Below are positions 5,876 through 8,541 of a stretch of 8,541 bases of DNA, piece by piece. This DNA comes from Deltaproteobacteria bacterium (GTDB taxonomy: Bacteria > Desulfobacterota > Desulfobacteria > Desulfobacterales > SURF-15): assembly GCA_024644775.1 (NCBI GenBank), contig JAHEHB010000228.1:1-8541 (forward strand). The letters run 5' to 3'. Below the pieces are notes generated by a model that saw only the letters and a list, made by a program, of their open reading frames with translations, did no database searches and had not been told where the DNA came from. A program made the translations under genes and the position numbers. Positions within the stretch are counted from its first letter, which is position 1. Each line of letters begins with the position of its first letter.

Positions 5876-7045
5876 ATGGATAGATGGTTCACGATTTTTG
5901 TTCTTTGCTTGGTGGTTGTTCTTCATAATGCCCAACGACTCGCACCGGTGGCGTTATTGACGGAGTTGTGCCTGCGTCTCAATGTGGCATACATTGGTGG
6001 CGGCAACCTCTTTAGTGCGTTTCTTTTTGGAACAGCCCTCGCAAACATACCCGTTGGTATCTTAGCGGATCGCTATGGAAGCAAAGGTCTCATTGCAACC
6101 GGTGCGGTATTGGGTCTGTTGCTTTCGGCTGTTTTTGCTCTGACAAATAATTATTGGATCGCGGTTGCCGCCAGATTCGGACTGGGTGCCGGCAGCTCCC
6201 TTTTATTTGTCCCCACGCTTCGCTACATTGTTTCTTCGTTCCCAAAAGACCAACGCGGTTTAGCAATGGGGTTTGTACAAGTCGGAACTGCGGTTGGAAT
6301 GATTTTTTCTCTGACGATACTGCCATTCCTTTTTAAACGATTCGATTTGATTGGAACTTTTCTAGTTCTACCGGTCCTGTCTTTCGTTGTTTTAGGGTCG
6401 GTTCTTTTCTGTTTACAGTCATCCAAACCGACGGTGAAACCGGTTGTCTGGAACCAAATCGGAACCCTGGCAAGAAGCCGCTCGTTTTGGCACTTAAGCG
6501 TGTTTCAATTTCTGACGATGCTAACCGTGTACGCGGTGCTCGGATGGCTACCGACTTTTTTACGCCTTAATTTCGGTTTCTCGGCAGCTAAAGCGGGGGC
6601 AATCAGCTCTCTGGTTAATGTAGCGATGGCGTTATCTTCACCGTTGGCAGGGTTCGTATCCGATCGCTTGGCAGCCCGAACACCGATCATGATATTCGGT
6701 TGCGTACTCGCAGTAGGCTGTTTTGCGGCCTTTATGATGACCGGCAATATTACGATAATTCTATTATCCGTTGTATTATTGGGACTAAGTATGGCGTTGA
6801 CCATTCCGTTATCTCAAGTTTTAGTGGGTGAGGCCTTTCATGACGTCGGTTCGGGATTGGCCGTTTCAGCCACCAACACCGCCGGTCGGATCGCCGCCTC
6901 TCTTCCCGGGGTGGTTGGAGGCTATATCCTTCAAGTAAGCGGTACCTTCACGGCCCTCTGGGGACTGGCACTTTTATTCGGCGCCGCCCGCGTGCCGTTT
7001 CTGCTTGCCATAAGAAAAACGGTGGTGTCAAACCGTGATCAGTGA
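5876..7045 (+). CDS. Major facilitator superfamily (MFS) transporter
   Basis: The 389-aa product from ATG at 5876 is hydrophobic throughout, with about 12 predicted helices and the two-half MFS layout. The signature loop between helices 2 and 3 is GILADRYGSK (61-70), and a weaker copy (AGFVSDRLAA, 258-267) lies between helices 8 and 9. GWLPTFLRLNFGFS near the start of the second half is typical of the anion/cyanate-type and related MFS carriers. The frame is open back to a TTG at 5837, giving 402 aa, but those 13 residues (RLHSRYRNSDRC) are polar and charged and overlap a hairpin; helix 1 begins right after the ATG, so I prefer the ATG. Its ribosome binding site is weak (AGG three bases upstream). 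The gene stands alone on the plus strand between an M24-like remnant and a non-coding repeat element. The substrate is unknown; uptake of a small organic anion is a guess based on family and neighbours. Confidence 0.92.
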   Translation: MDRWFTIFVLCLVVVLHNAQRLAPVALLTELCLRLNVAYIGGGNLFSAFLFGTALANIPVGILADRYGSKGLIATGAVLGLLLSAVFALTNNYWIAVAARFGLGAGSSLLFVPTLRYIVSSFPKDQRGLAMGFVQVGTAVGMIFSLTILPFLFKRFDLIGTFLVLPVLSFVVLGSVLFCLQSSKPTVKPVVWNQIGTLARSRSFWHLSVFQFLTMLTVYAVLGWLPTFLRLNFGFSAAKAGAISSLVNVAMALSSPLAGFVSDRLAARTPIMIFGCVLAVGCFAAFMMTGNITIILLSVVLLGLSMALTIPLSQVLVGEAFHDVGSGLAVSATNTAGRIAASLPGVVGGYILQVSGTFTALWGLALLFGAARVPFLLAIRKTVVSNRDQ

Positions 7046-7068
7046 TTAAGCCGGCTATAAGAATATGA

Positions 7069-7096
7069 CCCTAGTTGAGCCAAGGTTCTATTAGGG
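7069..7096 (+). terminator. Imperfect hairpin after the MFS gene, possible terminator
   Basis: CCCTAGTTGAGCC (7069-7081) and GGTTCTATTAGGG (7084-7096) pair at 10 of 13 positions, 24 bases after the MFS stop. The loop is tight, so the innermost pairs would open, and no T-run follows. It may end or stabilise the MFS message, or be the outer edge of the adjacent repeat element. Confidence 0.3.
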
Positions 7097-7229
7097 AGCG
7101 TTCAGCAATCAGCTTTCAGCGGTCAGCTTTGGTTGAATATCGAAAGATTCATATCTCTTTTATGCAAGAGATATGAATTTCTTTTAGAATCATTCTCCTG
7201 ATTACTGAACGCTGATAGCTGACAGCTTT
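7097..7229. repeat. Inverted heptad-repeat element (TCAGC units) with a central hairpin
   Basis: The left side carries four tandem 7-bp units ending in TCAGC (7099-7126: GTTCAGC, AATCAGC, TTTCAGC, then GGTCAGC). The right side carries the complementary form, GCTGATA and GCTGACA (7211-7224). The left 16 bases 7097-7112 pair with 7198-7213 at 15 of 16 positions, so a 117-bp unit is bounded by inverted repeats. At its middle is a perfect 13-bp hairpin, ATTCATATCTCTT (7147-7159) and AAGAGATATGAAT (7166-7178), with a six-base loop. There is no coding potential. This structure suggests a short dispersed or MITE-like element; only one copy lies in the window. Confidence 0.65.
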
Positions 7230-7253
7230 CAATTGAGCGTTTTCGCTCAATTG
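7230..7253. terminator. Perfect 10-bp hairpin between convergent genes
   Basis: CAATTGAGCG (7230-7239), a TTTT loop and CGCTCAATTG (7244-7253) form a perfect stem. It lies between the convergent MFS and creatininase-family genes, 53 bases past the latter's stop. A bidirectional terminator or transcript-end protector is plausible, but neither strand has a following T-run, so the role is uncertain. Confidence 0.45.
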
Positions 7254-7306
7254 GGGTATGACTATTGTACCCTGATTAACAATATCGAAAAATTCAGGTT
7301 TTTGTG

Positions 7307-8086
7307 TCAGATTTTTGTATCAGGGCAAAAGGTGTTCAGCGCTGCATTGAATTTTGTTACGATCCTATCGACAGTCCTTTCCAGAAACACCTTTCCCATT
7401 TCTTGGCTGGATTTTGTAGGATCTCCGGCAGAGCCCACTTCGGTCAATTCTTCGACTTTTGCGATGACGCTCAATGTGGGATCACCGGCTTGAGCAAACC
7501 GGTCCACAGGTTTGTCCACCGCCCGCTCCAGTTTCACCATTGTTTTATCAATCGCCATCATCAGCGATGTTTCAAGACAGCCGGCATGGGCAGCCAGGGA
7601 TCGCCAATCCATCTGGCGAGCCTCATCCGGGAGTTTGTCATAATCGTCATGGAGCGCCAGCCAGACACTGGAATGAGCCAAAAAGACCTCCGGATGACGT
7701 TCCCGAACCTTGCCACAGGCGATGCGGATAGAAGGTGTATTCCCCCCGTGCCCATTGAGTATGAGGATTTTTTTAATGCCGTGGTGGATCAACGAATCGA
7801 GGATGTCTTCTATGATATGGCTTATCGCCTCGGGGCGGACTGTAATGGTTCCGGAAAAGTTCATGTGGTGCGAAGAAACCCCGTACCACAATGGTGGCAG
7901 TGACAGTGCGTTGAGTCTTTTCGCCACATCCTTGGTGACGGCATCTGCAATCATGCTGTCTGTCCCCAGCGGGCCGTGGTAGCCATGTTGTTCCATCGAG
8001 CCGATTGGAAAAACAGCAATTTCGATATCCTGCTCGATTCGCTCTTTCGCTTCCTGCCATGTGAGCGCTTCAAGACGCAGTTCCAT
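7307..8086 (-). CDS. Creatininase-family amidohydrolase (complete)
   Basis: ATG at 8086 is preceded by GGAGGAGGGG seven bases upstream and gives 259 aa, the usual length for the family; the frame stays open further upstream to 8377, but that part overlaps the next gene and looks non-coding. The family's metal site is visible: PIGSMEQHGYHGPLGTD (27-43) supplies Glu32, His34 and Asp43, with the same spacing as Glu34/His36/Asp45 of Pseudomonas creatininase. NGHGGN (111-116) supplies His113, and HAGCLETS (167-174) contains Glu172. True creatininase has NGHxEN, with a second metal-binding Glu (Glu122); here that position is Gly115, as in other family branches. The position after HAG, often Glu in such branches, is Cys170. 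Members hydrolyse cyclic or formyl amides using divalent metals in the cytoplasm. Substrate unassigned; creatinine itself looks unlikely. It follows a second paralogue by 122 bases in the same orientation. Confidence 0.93.
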   Translation of the reverse strand: MELRLEALTWQEAKERIEQDIEIAVFPIGSMEQHGYHGPLGTDSMIADAVTKDVAKRLNALSLPPLWYGVSSHHMNFSGTITVRPEAISHIIEDILDSLIHHGIKKILILNGHGGNTPSIRIACGKVRERHPEVFLAHSSVWLALHDDYDKLPDEARQMDWRSLAAHAGCLETSLMMAIDKTMVKLERAVDKPVDRFAQAGDPTLSVIAKVEELTEVGSAGDPTKSSQEMGKVFLERTVDRIVTKFNAALNTFCPDTKI

Positions 8087-8093
8087 GAGTTGA

Positions 8094-8103
8094 CCCCTCC
8101 TCC
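8094..8103 (-). promoter_or_regulatory. Ribosome binding site that fixes the creatininase-family start
   Basis: The minus strand reads GGAGGAGGGG seven bases before the ATG at 8086. Together with the family-typical length, it decides against the much longer open frame reaching 8377. Confidence 0.8.
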
Positions 8104-8208
8104 AAATTACTAAAATGCTTAGCTGGAAACTCGATATCCCGTGTTTGATGAATATCAAAAATTCAATCTGAGTGGTTGCCCCCCTCTCATGAACATCGTC
8201 TCCCGTTT

Positions 8209-8541
8209 CTATTTCCTGCTGCTCTGATAGGCAATTCTCTCCCGGATCGGTCGCGCCTTTAATTCCCTTATCACGTCTGCTAATTCCTTGGCGGCAGTTT
8301 CCAATATCAATTTCCCTTTTTTTGCGGTTGCCTTTGTGGGATCCCCCTTCACACCATTTTTGGTAACCGTACTCCAATATTCCGTTAATCGGACGGGGTT
8401 TTTAAAATCAGGCCTCGGCAAACCTCCAACCAGATCGCTGTAAAAATGGGGGCTCATGGGTACCGTAAGGTCTCTTTCCGCCTTGTCCATTTTTACCCGA
8501 TCCGGGTCTATTGCGAGATAAAGAGAGGTCTCCAACTCACA
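8209..8541 (-). CDS. Second creatininase-family amidohydrolase (C-terminal part, 5' end beyond window)
   Basis: The frame enters at the right edge and ends at TAG (8211-8209), giving 110 visible residues. The first seven, CELETSL, match the conserved 'HAGExETS' block of the family, so its catalytic glutamate region is just included; the N-terminal metal ligands lie outside. NGVKGDPTKATAKKGK further on matches the typical C-terminal 'GDP..A....G' segment, shared with AGDPTKSSQEMGK of the neighbouring gene. The two proteins are clearly related but divergent, and this one carries extra residues between the two motifs (the MSPHFYSDLVGGLPRPDF region) and a longer charged C-terminus, so it is an old paralogue rather than a recent duplicate. 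It lies upstream of the complete copy in the same direction, probably in one operon. Confidence 0.88.
   Translation of the reverse strand, partial: CELETSLYLAIDPDRVKMDKAERDLTVPMSPHFYSDLVGGLPRPDFKNPVRLTEYWSTVTKNGVKGDPTKATAKKGKLILETAAKELADVIRELKARPIRERIAYQSSRK

Noticed and set aside
7069..7253. CRISPR array
   Set aside because: The repeats are 7-bp, diverged and inverted, without regular spacers or cas genes.
7304..7903. A 199-aa plus-strand ORF
   Set aside because: It is the reverse-strand shadow of the creatininase-family gene, which has clear catalytic motifs.
7307..8377. A 356-aa version of the creatininase-family protein starting at 8377
   Set aside because: The extra N-terminal part is not family-like, overlaps the coding end of the second paralogue, and a strong ribosome binding site marks ATG 8086, which gives the normal length.

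Overview
The window looks like an accessory catabolic region of a Gram-negative bacterium. The base composition is moderate, the solute-binding protein is periplasmic with a cleavable signal peptide, and short repeats and gene debris lie between the operons. A Desulfobacterota-type or other proteobacterial host would fit, but no marker gene fixes the taxonomy and this is only inference.

Left half (1-5101, minus strand, transcribed right to left): an apparent operon encodes a periplasmic family-1 solute-binding protein (3641-5101), a MalF-type permease (2664-3545), a MalG-type permease (1808-2650) and the N-terminal ~584 residues of a hydantoinase/5-oxoprolinase-type HyuA protein that runs off the left edge. 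No transporter ATPase gene is present in the window. A strong hairpin sits between the binding-protein gene and the first permease gene. The ~330-base upstream region holds a possible extended -10 promoter, an 18-codon mini-ORF, an orphan perfect Shine-Dalgarno-like sequence and an all-A/T dyad, so it may be a long regulatory leader.

Middle (5102-7306): a GC-rich imperfect palindrome, then a decayed plus-strand gene fragment (about 5512-5814) whose last reading frame resembles the start of an M24 (Xaa-Pro aminopeptidase/creatinase-like) catalytic domain. Next is an intact MFS transporter (5876-7045, plus strand), followed by a compact non-coding element made of diverged 7-bp TCAGC repeats in inverted orientation around a perfect 13-bp hairpin.

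Right part (7307-8541, minus strand): two tandem, divergent creatininase-family amidohydrolase genes, the first complete (259 aa) and the second cut by the right edge.

Together: one CUT1-like importer, one MFS carrier, one HyuA, two creatininase-family amidohydrolases and the remnant of an M24 enzyme. Creatininase, creatinase (an M24-fold enzyme) and N-methylhydantoinase (HyuA/HyuB) are the families known from creatinine degradation, but each family is functionally broad. The intact creatininase homologue lacks a glutamate characteristic of true creatininase, so a locus for some other cyclic amide or amidated compound is the safer inference. No clearly novel system is proven; the best leads are the HyuA-linked importer lacking an ATPase gene, the leader region and the paired amidohydrolases.
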